DNA of 64,000 nucleotides from Gammaproteobacteria bacterium (GCA_026707445.1 JAPOWV010000027.1:124001-188000), one strand, 5' to 3'; positions 26,640 to 37,570 are shown, counted from the first letter of the stretch. Translations and numbers: made by a program. Notes: generated by a model not told the origin, from the sequence alone.

Positions 26640-27506
26640 ATGATTCGCAGCATGACTGGCTATGCCAAAGAGGAGTACCGCAGCGAGAGTGGCTGGCTGC
26701 AGTGGGAATTGAAGTCGGTCAACCATCGCCATCTGGATGTCGAAGTTCGCATGCCCAGCGCGTTTCGCGAGATGGAGCCCGAGATACGCAATCTGCTGGC
26801 GACCCATGTCGGGCGCGGACACGTTGACGCCCGCCTGAGCTGGCGCCCGGCGGAAAAATTCGCTGACCGGATCAAGGTCAATACGGGTCTGGCGGTGCGG
26901 GTCATCGGATACGCGCGGGTCCTGGCGGAGCAGATGCGCCGTCCCGCGGCGGTCAGCCCGCTTGACGTCATGCGTTGGCCCGGCGTGATCGAAGAACATT
27001 CCGCCGACCAGAGCCACATGTCCGGAGAGGTCCGCAAGTTGCTGCACAAGGCAGTCGACACCCTGCGCGCGACGCAGGCCAGCGAGGGCAGGAAACTGAG
27101 AAAATCCATCGAGAGCCGCTGCTCCAAGATGGACAAGATTCTCAAGAAGTTCCGTTCCCGCACGCCCGAACTGAGGGAGAGGGCCATGGTCCGAATGACG
27201 GAACGCCTCGACGCGATCAGGGTGCGGGTCGATGCCGAGCGCCTGGAGAAGGAAGTGGCGCTGCTGCTGATGCGCTACGACATCAGCGAGGAGCTCGATC
27301 GGCTGGAAGCCCACCTGGTGGCGCTGCGGTCCGCGCTCAAGGCCAGCGAGCCGGCCGGAAAGCGGGTGAATTTCCTTCTCCAGGAAATCGGCCGCGAGAC
27401 CAATACGCTGGCCGCCAAGTCGGGAGACGCACGCGGAACGCACGAAGCCGTGGATATGCGGGTTCTCGTCGAGCAAATGCGCGAGCAGGCCCAGAATATC
27501 CTGTGA
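26640..27506 (+). CDS. yicC: YicC-family endoribonuclease-like protein
   Basis: The 288-residue protein begins MIRSMTGYAK and contains ELKSVNHRHLDVEVRMP and a C-terminal RVNFLLQEIGRETNTLAAKSGD block, which define the YicC/YloC family implicated in RNA turnover. The ATG at 26640 is preferred to one at 26607 because it gives the conserved N-terminus. The stop overlaps the GTG start of gmk, and the pair leads into the rpoZ-spoT block. Confidence 0.95.
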   Translation: MIRSMTGYAKEEYRSESGWLQWELKSVNHRHLDVEVRMPSAFREMEPEIRNLLATHVGRGHVDARLSWRPAEKFADRIKVNTGLAVRVIGYARVLAEQMRRPAAVSPLDVMRWPGVIEEHSADQSHMSGEVRKLLHKAVDTLRATQASEGRKLRKSIESRCSKMDKILKKFRSRTPELRERAMVRMTERLDAIRVRVDAERLEKEVALLLMRYDISEELDRLEAHLVALRSALKASEPAGKRVNFLLQEIGRETNTLAAKSGDARGTHEAVDMRVLVEQMREQAQNIL

Positions 27507-28126
27507 CGCCCCGCCTGTTTGTCGTTTCCGCCCCCTCGGGCACCGGCAAGACCACGATCGTCAAGCGTTTGGTCGAGGACAATCCGGGCGTCAGCCTGGC
27601 GGTTTCGCACACCACGCGCCCGCCCCGCGAAAGCGAGCAGGACAAGCGGGACTACTACTTTGTCAGCGATACCGCCTTCGATAAGATCCGCGGCGATGAC
27701 GGCTTTCTGGAACACGCAGACGTATTCGGCAACCGCTATGGGACCAGCCGGCGGGAGGTAAACGAGAAACTTGCAAGCGGCCGCCAGGTAATCCTGGAAA
27801 TCGACTGGCAGGGCGCCGAGCAGGTGCGCCGCGCGAAGCCCGACGCACAGTGTATTTTCCTTCTGCCGCCTTCCCGCGTCGAACTTGAGAAGCGTCTGCG
27901 GGGCCGCAACACCGACAAGCCGGAGGTCGTGGAGCGGAGATTTTCCGAAGCGCGCCACGACGTGCGGAAGTGGACCGACTTTCATTATGTGCTCGTCAAC
28001 GACGACATCGACGAGACCTGCCGCAGGATGTCGATGATCCTGAAGGGCGACGGGGCGCAGTACGCCGTGTCCGACGAAAGGCACCGGGCGCGTGTCGAAG
28101 AACTCATCGGGGCAGGCGACTGGTAG
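27503..28126 (+). CDS. gmk: Guanylate kinase
   Basis: The 207-residue enzyme phosphorylates GMP to GDP. It starts at a GTG overlapping the yicC stop (GTGA) and has the P-loop SAPSGTGKTTIVKRLV, the GMP-binding SHTTRPPRESEQDKRDYYFV segment and ILEIDWQGAEQVR. Length is as expected. Its GMP-derived products feed the (p)ppGpp metabolism encoded two genes downstream. Confidence 0.97.
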   Translation: MTPRLFVVSAPSGTGKTTIVKRLVEDNPGVSLAVSHTTRPPRESEQDKRDYYFVSDTAFDKIRGDDGFLEHADVFGNRYGTSRREVNEKLASGRQVILEIDWQGAEQVRRAKPDAQCIFLLPPSRVELEKRLRGRNTDKPEVVERRFSEARHDVRKWTDFHYVLVNDDIDETCRRMSMILKGDGAQYAVSDERHRARVEELIGAGDW

Positions 28127-28192
28127 GACCTTGCGGCGGCAGGCATAGTGATGCAGAATTCCGGGTAAGAACTTCTCCACAGAGCAAAGGCA

Positions 28193-28444
28193 ATGGCGCG
28201 AATCACCGTAGAAGACTGCCAGCAGCGGATCGAGAACATTTTCGATCTGGTGCGCGTGGCGGCTACGCGCGCGCGCAGGCTTGCCAACGGCGCCGAGCCG
28301 CTGGTTCCGCGCGAGAACGAAAAACCCTCGGTGATCGCGCTGCGCGAGATCGCGGCCGGGCTGGTCACGGAAGAGAGCCTCAACGAGCAGGAACGCTCCG
28401 TCGAGGAAGCATTCGCGACTCCGGGAGAAGTTCGCGAGTATTAA
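28193..28444 (+). CDS. rpoZ: RNA polymerase omega subunit
   Basis: The 83-residue protein begins [30 protein letters not shown] and continues with [14 protein letters not shown], the conserved omega core that binds the beta-prime subunit and helps form ppGpp site 1. It sits between gmk and spoT exactly as in many gammaproteobacteria. Confidence 0.97.
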   Translation: MARITVEDCQQRIENIFDLVRVAATRARRLANGAEPLVPRENEKPSVIALREIAAGLVTEESLNEQERSVEEAFATPGEVREY

Positions 28445-28522
28445 GTCGGACGGCCGGCGCTTGTACCGGCAGTCCCAGGTCCGAGCGCCCGCCATCCCGT
28501 AACCGGGGACACGGCACGAATC

Positions 28523-30673
28523 ATGCAGCAGGCGGTTGTTCTGCCCGGCACGCGGAAAATCCGGGTATCCGGCGGCGGCATACGCAGGCTGCTCGCCGAC
28601 CTGGAGTACCTTTCCGAGGAAGAGCGCAATCAGGTTCGGCAGGCGTACGAGTACGGCGCGCGCGCCCACCACGATCAGCGGCGGCTTTCCGGCGAGCCGT
28701 ACATTTCCCATCCGGTCGCCGTGGCCACCATCCTCGCCCAATTGCGGCTGGACTCGGAAACCATAATCGCTGCGCTGTTGCATGACGTAATCGAAGACAC
28801 GCCCACGCTTCGGGTCAACCTGGAGGACCATTTCGGACAGCAGGTCGCCACGATCGTTGACGGCGTAACGAAGCTGACCCGCCTGAGGAAAGCCGGTCAT
28901 TCGGAAACCCAGGCGGCCAGTTTCCGCAAGATGATGCTGGCCATGGTCGACGATATCCGCGTCATCCTGGTCAAGCTGGCCGACCGCCTGCACAACATGC
29001 GCACGCTGGACGCGCTGGACCGGGAGCGCCAGCAGCGCATCGCGCGCGAGACGCTGGAGATCTACGCGCCCATCGCCAACCGCCTGGGAATCCGAACCAT
29101 TCGCCGGGAAATGGAGGACCTGGGTTTTCGCTACGCCTGGCCGCAGCGCTACCGGGTGATCAACCGGCACCTGAACCAGCGGCCGAGGCACCCGCGCGCG
29201 GTGCTGAGGCGCGTTTCGGACCGCCTGCGGCGGGCGCTCAAATCCGCCAATCTGGAAGGCAGCATTTCCGCCCGGGCCAAGTCCGCCTACAGCATCTATA
29301 CCAAGATGCGCGAGAAGCGGCTGACATTCAAGGAAATCGCGGACGTCTTCGGCCTGCGCATCATCGTCCCGGACATCGACGCCTGCTATCGGTGCCTGGG
29401 CATTGCGCACCAGTTGTTCCGCCCGATGCCGGGCAGGTTCAAGGATTACATTGCGATCCCGCGCGTGAACGGCTACCAGTCGCTGCACACGGTGCTGCTG
29501 GGCCCTGAAGGCATGCCGCTGGAATTCCAGATCCGTACGCCCGAAATGCATCGCGTGGCGGAGGGCGGCATCGCGGCCCACTGGCAGTACAAGGCCGAGG
29601 ACAAGAGCGTGCTCCCGGCGCAGTTCCGCACCCAGGAATGGCTGCGGCGCATTACCGAAATGCAGGCCACAGCGCAGGAGGAGGAGTTCTACGATCACGT
29701 AAAGGTGGACCTGTTTCCCGACAAGGTCTACGTGTTCACGCCCAAGGGCGAAATACTTCGCCTGCCGCGAGGCGCCACCTGCCTGGACTTCGCGTATGCC
29801 GTGCATACCGATGTCGGCCACCGCTGCGTTGCGGCGCGGGTGGACGGACAGGTAACGCCGCTGCGCTCGCAATTGAAGAACGGCCAGAACGTGCACATAC
29901 TCACGTCGCGAAACGCGCATCCGAACGCCGGCTGGCTGGAATACGTCGCCACGGCCAAGGCGCGCTCGGCCATCCTCGATTACCTCAAGCACACCCAGAC
30001 CAGGGAAGCCCGTGAGGTCGGCGCCGTGCTGCTGAACCAGGCGCTCGCCGACCGGGGATCTTCGCTGCGCAAGATGGGACGCGGCCCGCTTGAGGAAGCG
30101 CTCGAGGAACTCGGGGTAACAAGCCGCCAGGAACTCTACGAGCAGATCGGGCTCGGGGAACGCCTGGCGACACTGGCGGCGGCCGTTGTCATGAATCCCG
30201 GAAAGAGCCGATCCGGCGACCGGCGCCGCAAGCTGACTCCCGTGGACATCGCCGGCGCCGAGGGCATGGTCGTGACCTACGGCAAGTGCTGCTACCCCAT
30301 TCCGGGCGACGAAGTGGTTGGGCATACGTCCAGCGGGCGCGGATTCGTCATTCATCGCAACACATGCGGCAATTTCCGCGCCGAGCGCAAGCACAAGGAC
30401 CGCTGGATCCCAATCAACTGGAAGCGCCGCATCCGGCTGGAGTTTCCGGCCGGGCTGCGCATCCATATCGATCACCGGCCCGGCGTGCTCGCGGAAGTCG
30501 CGGCCCGCGTGGCCGAGACCGGCCACAACATCGCCCAGGTGAACATGCAGGACCGTCCCGAGGAAAGCACCGAGCTGTTCCTCTCGGTTCTGGTGAAGGA
30601 CAGGGACCGGCTGGCGCGGGTGATCCGGGCCATACGCACACTGCCCAGCGTGCATCGCGTGCAGCGTGTTTAA
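28523..30673 (+). CDS. spoT: Bifunctional (p)ppGpp synthetase/hydrolase SpoT
   Basis: The 716-residue RSH protein has, in order, an HD hydrolase domain (about 50-200, with [11 protein letters not shown] and [11 protein letters not shown]), a synthetase domain (about 245-370, with [20 protein letters not shown]), a TGS domain (about 390-455, [18 protein letters not shown]), a conserved linker ([11 protein letters not shown]) and a C-terminal ACT domain ([23 protein letters not shown]). Both catalytic halves keep their key residues, so it should make and degrade the alarmone. It follows rpoZ by 78 bases. Confidence 0.97.
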   Translation: MQQAVVLPGTRKIRVSGGGIRRLLADLEYLSEEERNQVRQAYEYGARAHHDQRRLSGEPYISHPVAVATILAQLRLDSETIIAALLHDVIEDTPTLRVNLEDHFGQQVATIVDGVTKLTRLRKAGHSETQAASFRKMMLAMVDDIRVILVKLADRLHNMRTLDALDRERQQRIARETLEIYAPIANRLGIRTIRREMEDLGFRYAWPQRYRVINRHLNQRPRHPRAVLRRVSDRLRRALKSANLEGSISARAKSAYSIYTKMREKRLTFKEIADVFGLRIIVPDIDACYRCLGIAHQLFRPMPGRFKDYIAIPRVNGYQSLHTVLLGPEGMPLEFQIRTPEMHRVAEGGIAAHWQYKAEDKSVLPAQFRTQEWLRRITEMQATAQEEEFYDHVKVDLFPDKVYVFTPKGEILRLPRGATCLDFAYAVHTDVGHRCVAARVDGQVTPLRSQLKNGQNVHILTSRNAHPNAGWLEYVATAKARSAILDYLKHTQTREAREVGAVLLNQALADRGSSLRKMGRGPLEEALEELGVTSRQELYEQIGLGERLATLAAAVVMNPGKSRSGDRRRKLTPVDIAGAEGMVVTYGKCCYPIPGDEVVGHTSSGRGFVIHRNTCGNFRAERKHKDRWIPINWKRRIRLEFPAGLRIHIDHRPGVLAEVAARVAETGHNIAQVNMQDRPEESTELFLSVLVKDRDRLARVIRAIRTLPSVHRVQRV

Positions 30674-30710
30674 CACCCTGTCTGGCATATTATTGACCCC
30701 CGAGTCGCCC

Positions 30711-31097
30711 ATGCAACGCACGCCTGTACACACGTCCCGCGCGCCGGCGGCGATCGGCCCCTATTCGCAGGCCATCGTCGCGGGCGGCTTCTGCTATCTG
30801 TCCGGACAGATTCCACTGGATCCGGAGACCGGCGAAATGGTTGACGGCGACATCGGCGCACAGGTCAGGCAGGTGTTCGCCAACCTGGCGGCGGTGGCCA
30901 GTGCCGCGGGCTGCGATCTCGGCAGGGACGCCGTGAAGATCACGGTCTTCCTGGTGGACCTGGCCAATTTCGGACTGGTCAACGAAGTCATGTCCGGGAT
31001 GTTTGCCCAGCCGTTTCCCGCCCGCGCCGCGATCGAGGTGGCGGGACTGCCCAGGGGCGCGCAGGTAGAGGCCGACGCGGTTCTGGTCGTCCCCTAG
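30711..31097 (+). CDS. ridA: RidA-family reactive intermediate deaminase
   Basis: The 128-residue protein has the RidA/YjgF signature: [35 protein letters not shown] near the start and [23 protein letters not shown] at the C-terminus, including the Arg that holds the substrate carboxylate. It removes enamine/imine intermediates made by PLP enzymes. The start at 30711 is favoured; an ATG at 30666 would overlap spoT. It occupies the place that trmH holds in E. coli between spoT and recG. Confidence 0.93.
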   Translation: MQRTPVHTSRAPAAIGPYSQAIVAGGFCYLSGQIPLDPETGEMVDGDIGAQVRQVFANLAAVASAAGCDLGRDAVKITVFLVDLANFGLVNEVMSGMFAQPFPARAAIEVAGLPRGAQVEADAVLVVP

Positions 31098-31127
31098 CCC
31101 TAGCCCAATCGCGGAACACGACGCCAG

Positions 31128-33224
31128 TTGCCTGCCGATTCCGCCTCCCCGCCGGTCGAAGACAGCCCGAAACTCACTACGCTTGCGGGCATCGGACCGG
31201 CTATAGCCGGCAAGCTTGAACGGCTGGGCCTGCGCACTGTCCGCGACCTGTTGTTCCTGCTGCCGATCCGCTACGAGGACCGCACCCGCCTACGGCCCAT
31301 CGTCGAGGTCAAACCCGGACAGCGGGTGCAGATCGAGGGTGTAATCGCCCGCGCCCGGGTCATGATGGGCCGCCGCCGGAGCCTGCTTTGCGCGCTGCGC
31401 GACGAGACTGCGGAAATCACGCTGCGCTTCTTTCACTTCACCCGGCAGCAACAGTCGGGCCTGGACGCCGGGACCCGCCTGCTGTGCTACGGCGAGGTCC
31501 GCCAGGGGCCCAGGGGATACGAGATCGTTCATCCCGAGTACCGAAGGCTGCGCGAATCCGAACCCGCGCCCGTCCAGGATCGGCTTACACCCGTCTATCC
31601 CTCCACCGAGGGCGTCACCCAGCCCCGGCTTCGCAAACTGACCGATCACGCGCTTGCGAATGCCTTGGAGGACTTGCCGGACCTGATTCCTGCCCGTTTC
31701 ATGGCCGGGCTCGATTTTCCGGGTCTGCACGAGGCCTTGCGCACCGTGCATCGTCCGCCGAAGGGCATGGCGCTGGAAACGCTGCTGTCCGGACGGCATC
31801 CGGCCCGCAAGCGCATGGCGCTCGAAGAAATGCTGGCCTGGCATATGGGCTTGAGAAGGATGCGGGAGGCGGGTCAGCGGCGCGAGGCTTTTCCGTTGAC
31901 CCCCCAAGGCCCGCTCCGCGAGGGTTTCCTGCGCCGACTGCCTTTCGAGCTGACGCCGGGCCAGCGCCAGGCGATCGAACAGGTCGATGCCGACCTGGTT
32001 CGCAACATGCCCATGATGCGTCTGCTGCAGGGCGATGTCGGCTGCGGAAAGACTGTGGTGATCGCGGCCGCGGTGCTTGCGGCGATTCAGTCCGGGCGGC
32101 AGGCGGCAATCATGGCCCCCACCGAGTTGCTGGCGGAACAGCACATGCGCACGCTGTCGGAATGGCTTGCGCCGCTGGACGTCCGCTTGGCCTGGCTGAC
32201 CGGCGGCATGTCGCGGTCCGAGCGCCGGGTATTCGAGGCCGAGCTCGCCGGCGGCGACGCCCAGCTTGCGATCGGGACGCATGCCCTGTTCCAGGAAGGC
32301 GTCCGGTACCGGTCGCTGGGACTGGTGGTGGTGGACGAACAGCACCGCTTCGGGGTCCATCAGCGGCTGAGCCTGGTGGAGAAGGGCTCTGCTGAAGGGC
32401 ATGTGCCACACCAGTTGGTGACCACCGCCACGCCCATCCCGCGGTCGCTGGCCATGACCTTCTATGCCGGCCTGGACATTTCCGCCATCCCGGACATGCC
32501 GCCCGGACGCCAGCCGGTCAACACCGCGCTGATTTCGCAGCAGCGGCGCCACGAAGTCATCGAGAGGGTGGCCGCGGCCTGCGGCGCCGGAAGGCAGGCC
32601 TACTGGGTGTGCCCGTTGATCGAGGAATCGGACTACATCGAGTCACAGGCGGCCGAGCCGACCCACCGCGAGTTGAGCGAGGCGCTGCCCGGCATACGGG
32701 TCGGCCTGCTGCACGGCCGGGCAACGCCGCGCGAGCGCGATCGGGTAATGGGCGAGTTCGCCGCTGGCAGGCTGGGCGTGCTGGTGGCCACGACGGTCAT
32801 CGAAGTGGGCGTGGACATTCCGAAGGCCAGCCTGATGATCGTGGAAAACGCCGAACGCCTGGGTCTGGCCCAGTTGCACCAGTTGCGCGGGCGCGTGGGC
32901 CGGGGTGCGGACCTGAGCCATTGCGTTTTGATGTACCGGTCTCCGCTGGGAGAAATGGCCCGGGAAAGACTCAACACGATGCGAAATACCAACGACGGAT
33001 TCGAGATCGCCCGCAAGGACCTGGAATTGCGCGGCGCCGGCGAAATCCTCGGTGTCCGGCAGACGGGCGCATTGCAGTTCCGCGTGGCCGACCTGGTGCG
33101 CGACGGCGCGCTGGCGGAGCCAGTCCAGCGCATCGCCGACGAAATGCTGCGTGCAGACGGCCCGGAGGTGGAGCAGCTCATAAGCCGCTGGGTCGGCGAA
33201 GGCGGCCGCTACGCCGGTGTTTAG
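31128..33224 (+). CDS. recG: ATP-dependent DNA helicase RecG
   Basis: The 698-residue helicase remodels stalled replication forks and Holliday junctions. The N-terminal wedge domain (LTTLAGIGPAIAGKLERLGLRTVRDLLFLLPIRYEDRT) is followed by the helicase core with Walker A GDVGCGKTVVIAAAVL, DEQH box VVVDEQHRFGVHQRL, and motifs IEVGVDIPKASLMIVENAERLGLAQLHQLRGRVGR. It starts with TTG at 31128; no better ATG exists before the conserved region. Length is normal. Confidence 0.96.
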   Translation: MPADSASPPVEDSPKLTTLAGIGPAIAGKLERLGLRTVRDLLFLLPIRYEDRTRLRPIVEVKPGQRVQIEGVIARARVMMGRRRSLLCALRDETAEITLRFFHFTRQQQSGLDAGTRLLCYGEVRQGPRGYEIVHPEYRRLRESEPAPVQDRLTPVYPSTEGVTQPRLRKLTDHALANALEDLPDLIPARFMAGLDFPGLHEALRTVHRPPKGMALETLLSGRHPARKRMALEEMLAWHMGLRRMREAGQRREAFPLTPQGPLREGFLRRLPFELTPGQRQAIEQVDADLVRNMPMMRLLQGDVGCGKTVVIAAAVLAAIQSGRQAAIMAPTELLAEQHMRTLSEWLAPLDVRLAWLTGGMSRSERRVFEAELAGGDAQLAIGTHALFQEGVRYRSLGLVVVDEQHRFGVHQRLSLVEKGSAEGHVPHQLVTTATPIPRSLAMTFYAGLDISAIPDMPPGRQPVNTALISQQRRHEVIERVAAACGAGRQAYWVCPLIEESDYIESQAAEPTHRELSEALPGIRVGLLHGRATPRERDRVMGEFAAGRLGVLVATTVIEVGVDIPKASLMIVENAERLGLAQLHQLRGRVGRGADLSHCVLMYRSPLGEMARERLNTMRNTNDGFEIARKDLELRGAGEILGVRQTGALQFRVADLVRDGALAEPVQRIADEMLRADGPEVEQLISRWVGEGGRYAGV

Positions 33225-33273
33225 GCCTTTCGTGTATCGTGGCGCCTTTCCATCCAGTCTCAAGGAGCGCCGC

Positions 33274-34986
33274 ATGCGTGCGCCAGGCATCGTTCTTTTC
33301 TCCCTGTTTGGGTTCGGCTGCGGCGGAGGTGACGTGGAGGCCCCTGTGCCCTGCGGTCCCGCGGCGACGCATGAGGCCCTGGTCCATGCGGACCAGGTCG
33401 CGCACCTGATTCGGGGCGACGAGCTGCGGGCCGTTGTGGCGGAACTGGCGAGCGACGAGTACGAAGGCCGGGCGCCCGGCACCGCAGGTGACCTTAGGGC
33501 GCGGGAATGGATTGCGGCGCAGCTTGCCGAAGCGAACATCGCACCCGGCGCGGACCAAGGCTATCAACAGCCGTTCGAGCTGGTGTCCGTCACGACCGAA
33601 CTGCCGGCCGCCTGGCCGTTTTCCACCGGCGTTTCCATCGCGCCGGGCACGGAATTCGTAGCCAACGTGGGCAACCAGGCATCCCGGGCTTCGCTGGCCG
33701 GCGCCGAACTCGTATTCGTGGGCTACGGCATCCAGGCGCCGGAATACGAATGGGACGATTACAAGTCGCAGGACATGAGCGGCAAGGTGCTGGTCATGCT
33801 GAACAACGACCCCGAATGGGATCGCGGCCTGTTTGCGGGCGAGCGCCGTCTTTATTACGGACGATGGACCTACAAGTACGAGATCGCCGCCCGCCTGGGC
33901 GCGGCCGGCGCGATCATCGTTCACACGACGCCTTCGGCGGGCTATCCCTGGCAGGTTGTCGAAACCTCGTGGACCGGCCCGCAGTACGAAATTCCGGCCG
34001 AGGGCGAGCCGCGCCTGGAAGTCGCCGCCTGGATCACTGAATCGGCGGCCAGAGAGTTGCTGGCCTCCGCCGGCCACGAACTGGACGCGCTCACGCAGGC
34101 GGCCCGCAGCCGGGAGTTCGCACCCGTGCCGCTCGGCATTAGCACGAGCCTCGAACTTGATGCCGGTCTTGAGCGCGTGGAAACCGCCAACGTGCTGGGC
34201 GTGCTGCCCGGATGCGACGAGAATCTGAAGAACGAGGCCGTGGTCGTGACCGCGCACCACGACCACCTGGGCAAAGGCATCGCCGCTTCCGAGGGCGAGG
34301 ACGTGATCTACAACGGCGCCTTCGATAACGCGACGGGCGTGGCCGCGGTGCTTTCGCTGGCGAAGGCGCTGGCGGGATTGCCTGCTCCGCCGCGGCGCTC
34401 GATCGTGTTCGCGCTGGTAGGGGCGGAAGAACAGGGCCTGCTGGGATCGGCCTACTACGCCCGGCATCCGACCTTTCACGCGGGTCGCATCGCGGCCAAC
34501 GTCAATTTCGACGGCGTGAGCATCTGGGGCGAGGCGCGCGACATGATCTTTATCGGGCTGGGGAAGTCCTCGCTCGACCGGGTCGCTGCCGACGTGGCCT
34601 CTTACGTCGGAAGGACCCTGCAGGGAGACCAGTTTCCCGACCAGGGTTACTACTACCGGTCGGATCAATTCAGCTTTGCGAAGATCGGCGTTCCGGGCAT
34701 CTACCTGGACGGCGGCGTCGAGATCATCGACAAGCCGGACGGTTGGGGCCGGATGCGTATCAATGCCTACATCACCAGGGACTACCATCAACCCAGCGAC
34801 GAACTGGCCGATGACTGGGTGTTCGACGGGATGGTCGCGGACACGCGCTTCGGATTGCTGACCACCTACCTGATCGCCCAGGCGGACGAGATGCAGTCCT
34901 GGAACCCTGGGGACGAGTTCGCTGCCGCGCGCGCCCAATCGCTGGCGGAGCTTGAATCGCTCCAGTCATCCGGATTCGCTCCCTGA
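33274..34986 (+). CDS. Secreted M28-family zinc peptidase
   Basis: The 570-residue protein starts at the ATG at 33274, preceded by AAGGAG at 33262-33267. The N-terminal hydrophobic stretch ends in FGFGCGGG, an imperfect lipobox, so it may be a lipoprotein. A protease-associated (PA) domain insertion is followed by the M28 peptidase core with zinc ligands visible in TAHHDHLG, GAFDNATGVAAVL, VGAEEQGLLGS, NVNFDG and the final DYHQPSDE. M28 members are aminopeptidases acting in the periplasm or outside. It is the last gene before the composition shift. Confidence 0.92.
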   Translation: MRAPGIVLFSLFGFGCGGGDVEAPVPCGPAATHEALVHADQVAHLIRGDELRAVVAELASDEYEGRAPGTAGDLRAREWIAAQLAEANIAPGADQGYQQPFELVSVTTELPAAWPFSTGVSIAPGTEFVANVGNQASRASLAGAELVFVGYGIQAPEYEWDDYKSQDMSGKVLVMLNNDPEWDRGLFAGERRLYYGRWTYKYEIAARLGAAGAIIVHTTPSAGYPWQVVETSWTGPQYEIPAEGEPRLEVAAWITESAARELLASAGHELDALTQAARSREFAPVPLGISTSLELDAGLERVETANVLGVLPGCDENLKNEAVVVTAHHDHLGKGIAASEGEDVIYNGAFDNATGVAAVLSLAKALAGLPAPPRRSIVFALVGAEEQGLLGSAYYARHPTFHAGRIAANVNFDGVSIWGEARDMIFIGLGKSSLDRVAADVASYVGRTLQGDQFPDQGYYYRSDQFSFAKIGVPGIYLDGGVEIIDKPDGWGRMRINAYITRDYHQPSDELADDWVFDGMVADTRFGLLTTYLIAQADEMQSWNPGDEFAAARAQSLAELESLQSSGFAP

Positions 34987-35170
34987 CCAGTCGGGACAGC
35001 CGCCGCCAGCCTGCTTGTTGGCGGCGCGCGAATCGACAATCACCTTATCGCAGGGTGAGGTGATCGTCTTGTTCATGATGTCCGCCTACGAGTTTCCGGC
35101 CAGTCGCTCGGCGCGCACAAGAACGTGTGCCCGCTGGCCTGAACCCGTCCAGATACTTGAATTATTTTAC

Positions 35171-35182
35171 TTTATGCTTAAA
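35171..35182. promoter_or_regulatory. TTTA-N4-TAAA site upstream of the TonB receptor
   Basis: TTTATGCTTAAA lies 87 bases before the receptor ATG. It matches the semi-palindrome found ahead of other units of the island at 42165, 46212, 46233, 48049, 54380 and 62236. I read it as a candidate operator. The remainder of the 34987-35269 gap shows no gene that I can support. Confidence 0.55.
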
Positions 35183-35269
35183 CTATATCGAACTGCCGTG
35201 ATGAACTCGGTGAGAAGCAACGCGAAATCAGCCGCGCTTCCAAGAGATCATGAACAAGGGGGTTAGGAA

Positions 35270-37570
35270 ATGAATACGCAGGCACTAGGAATTTGGGCTT
35301 GTTTGGCCTTTGCCGGGGGTACTCTAGTAACGACCGGCGACAACGAGGCTTTGGCACAAGAAGGTGCCATGGGAATCGAAGAGATCACCGTGACGGCCCG
35401 GCGGCGCGAAGAGAGCCTCATGGAAACACCGGTGTCTATTACTGCGTTTACCGGTGATGCGCTGAAAGCGCAGAACATTGATCAGCTTGATCAGATTGCT
35501 CAGGCAACACCTGGTTTGGTGTTCGACAGGACTACCGGCGTCAACAGCCACAGTTCGCGGATCCTCATCCGCGGCGTAGGGCAAGTCGAATGGGCGCCCA
35601 CGAAGCAAACCGGCGTCGGTCTCTATGTCGACGGCGTGTATGTGGCCCAGAACGCGGGATCGTTGATCGATATGGCAGATATCGAAAGTGTTGAGGTGCT
35701 TCGGGGTCCACAGGGCACCCTGTTCGGTCGCAACACTATCGGTGGCGCGATACAAGTCAACACTATCAAGCCAAGCGATGAGTTCGACGGTGACGTGGAG
35801 CTTCTCGTAGGCCGGTTTGATCGTATGCGGGTGAAGGGTTCGGTCAACATTCCGTTCTCCGACACGTTCTACGGAAGAATTTCTGGTCTGTTCGATGAAA
35901 GGGAAGGCTACATTGACACCCCCAACATTCCCGATGACGACGGCTTGGGCGCCAATGACGTCAACGCGGCCCGTATCGCACTGCGCTGGCTTCCCAGCGA
36001 CGCGCTGACGATCGACTTTGCCGCGGACTTCACCAATCAGCAGTCCAACGGTGCGCCCCGGGTTTTGGGATCAACGGTCAACAACAGCACGTTTCCAAGG
36101 CCAACCAATGCTGCCGATTGGAACTTGAACGTTGCGCCGCTCCTCGGGGGGCCGCTGTTCGAGGATAGTGCTTACCTTGGGCCGGAAACCTACACCTCGC
36201 TGGCTGGGACTTTGAGCGAAGTCGACTCAGATATTATGGGCTTCAATCTGACGATTCAGTGGGATTTCGGCAATAACATCTCATTGAAGTCCATCTCGAG
36301 TTATCGGGACGTTGATATCCAGGCGTTTGGCGACCAGGACCAAAGTCCGGGGTTTGCTTTCCAAAGCGCCGACAACAACGTCGGTGATGTGCTCAGCCAG
36401 GAGTTCCAGCTTTCCGGCACCGCGTTGGACGATCGCATCAATTGGGTTGCCGGTTTCTACTATTACACTGAGGAGAATCTGAACCAGAACATTGTTGAGT
36501 TCCCCTCGTTTCACCTGCTCTCGGGATCGAAGATTGACAACAAGAGCCAGGCGGTTTTCGGCCAGTTCACTTATGATGCTACGGATAGGCTGAGCATTAC
36601 CTTGGGTGGCCGCTACACGGACGAAGATCTCAACTCGATCGCCGATGATGACACCTCGTTCCTCCTCGCCTGGTTCTGCCCCGGCGGTCCTCCGCCGGTG
36701 TGCTTCCCTCAAGGTCCGGGATTCGTGGGCTACGTGCCCGTGCCTGCGCCACCCGCTCCTGGCTCGCAGCGCATCATACGCAACGACACGGTGTTCTCCT
36801 CCGACCAGGAGAAGTTCGAGCCCTACTTGAACTTCGCCTATGATTTCACCGATAACCTGATGGGCTACGTCTCCTACTCCCAAGGCTTCAAGGGTGGCGG
36901 CTTTACCCAGCGCATTCCGCCGGGTGGGACGATTGCGGCTTTCGAGCCGGAATTTGCCTCGGTTTACGAGGTGGGCGCCAAGTGGTCTACCGACCGGATT
37001 GCTCTGTCGGGCTCATGGTTCTATAACGACTACACGGACCTGCAGGTGCTGACCGTTCGGCAGCTGGGCGGAACCACGGAAAACGCGGCCGACGCCACGA
37101 TCCAGGGTGGTGAGTTGGAGCTATTGGCGGGGGTCACAGATCGTTTCACGATCACGTTTGGCCTGTCGCATCTGGATGGCGAGTACAAGAACGTGGATCC
37201 GGCCGTAGCTTTTTCCGAAAGCAACTTCATCCCTTTCCTTACCGACTGGCAGGTGAATGCATCGGCGAGCTATGTGTTTCCGCTCGCGACCGGTGATCTA
37301 GTTGGACGGCTGGATTACTTCCGCACCGCTGACTACTACTCCGACGCGGACAATTTGCCCGAGTTTCATTTCGACGACTACGGCCTGTTGAATGTCAGCC
37401 TTACCTACATTCACGGCTCGGAAAAATGGGAACTGGCTCTTCAAGGCCGGAATGTTCTGGACGAGTACTACAAGACCAGTGGCAGCCAAACGTTTCTACG
37501 AAACGGTTGGACGCAGCATGTGGTGGGTCCGCCCGCCGAGTGGTCCTTGAGGTTCGGATACAATTTCTGA
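35270..37570 (+). CDS. TonB-dependent outer-membrane receptor
   Basis: The 766-residue protein has a signal peptide ending near NEALAQ, a TonB box-like EEITVTARRREESLMETP, a plug domain (about 45-165, with RGVGQVEW, GVYVAQ and VLRGPQGTLFGRNTIGGAI) and a 22-strand barrel with a C-terminal phenylalanine (SLRFGYNF). It would import a scarce large or hydrophobic ligand across the outer membrane using TonB energy. This subgroup is common in degraders of aromatic or steroid-like compounds. A strong hairpin terminator follows at 37601. Confidence 0.95.
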   Translation: MNTQALGIWACLAFAGGTLVTTGDNEALAQEGAMGIEEITVTARRREESLMETPVSITAFTGDALKAQNIDQLDQIAQATPGLVFDRTTGVNSHSSRILIRGVGQVEWAPTKQTGVGLYVDGVYVAQNAGSLIDMADIESVEVLRGPQGTLFGRNTIGGAIQVNTIKPSDEFDGDVELLVGRFDRMRVKGSVNIPFSDTFYGRISGLFDEREGYIDTPNIPDDDGLGANDVNAARIALRWLPSDALTIDFAADFTNQQSNGAPRVLGSTVNNSTFPRPTNAADWNLNVAPLLGGPLFEDSAYLGPETYTSLAGTLSEVDSDIMGFNLTIQWDFGNNISLKSISSYRDVDIQAFGDQDQSPGFAFQSADNNVGDVLSQEFQLSGTALDDRINWVAGFYYYTEENLNQNIVEFPSFHLLSGSKIDNKSQAVFGQFTYDATDRLSITLGGRYTDEDLNSIADDDTSFLLAWFCPGGPPPVCFPQGPGFVGYVPVPAPPAPGSQRIIRNDTVFSSDQEKFEPYLNFAYDFTDNLMGYVSYSQGFKGGGFTQRIPPGGTIAAFEPEFASVYEVGAKWSTDRIALSGSWFYNDYTDLQVLTVRQLGGTTENAADATIQGGELELLAGVTDRFTITFGLSHLDGEYKNVDPAVAFSESNFIPFLTDWQVNASASYVFPLATGDLVGRLDYFRTADYYSDADNLPEFHFDDYGLLNVSLTYIHGSEKWELALQGRNVLDEYYKTSGSQTFLRNGWTQHVVGPPAEWSLRFGYNF

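Noticed and set aside
27275..30733. A 1152-codon open frame on the minus strand
   Set aside because: It lies entirely opposite gmk, rpoZ and spoT, which are unmistakable; high-GC DNA often leaves the opposite frame open. The translation has no recognisable domain.
34987..35080. A short minus-strand frame starting MNKTITSPCDK after the M28 peptidase gene
   Set aside because: About 30 codons, no ribosome-binding site or family resemblance that I can see; too weak to call.
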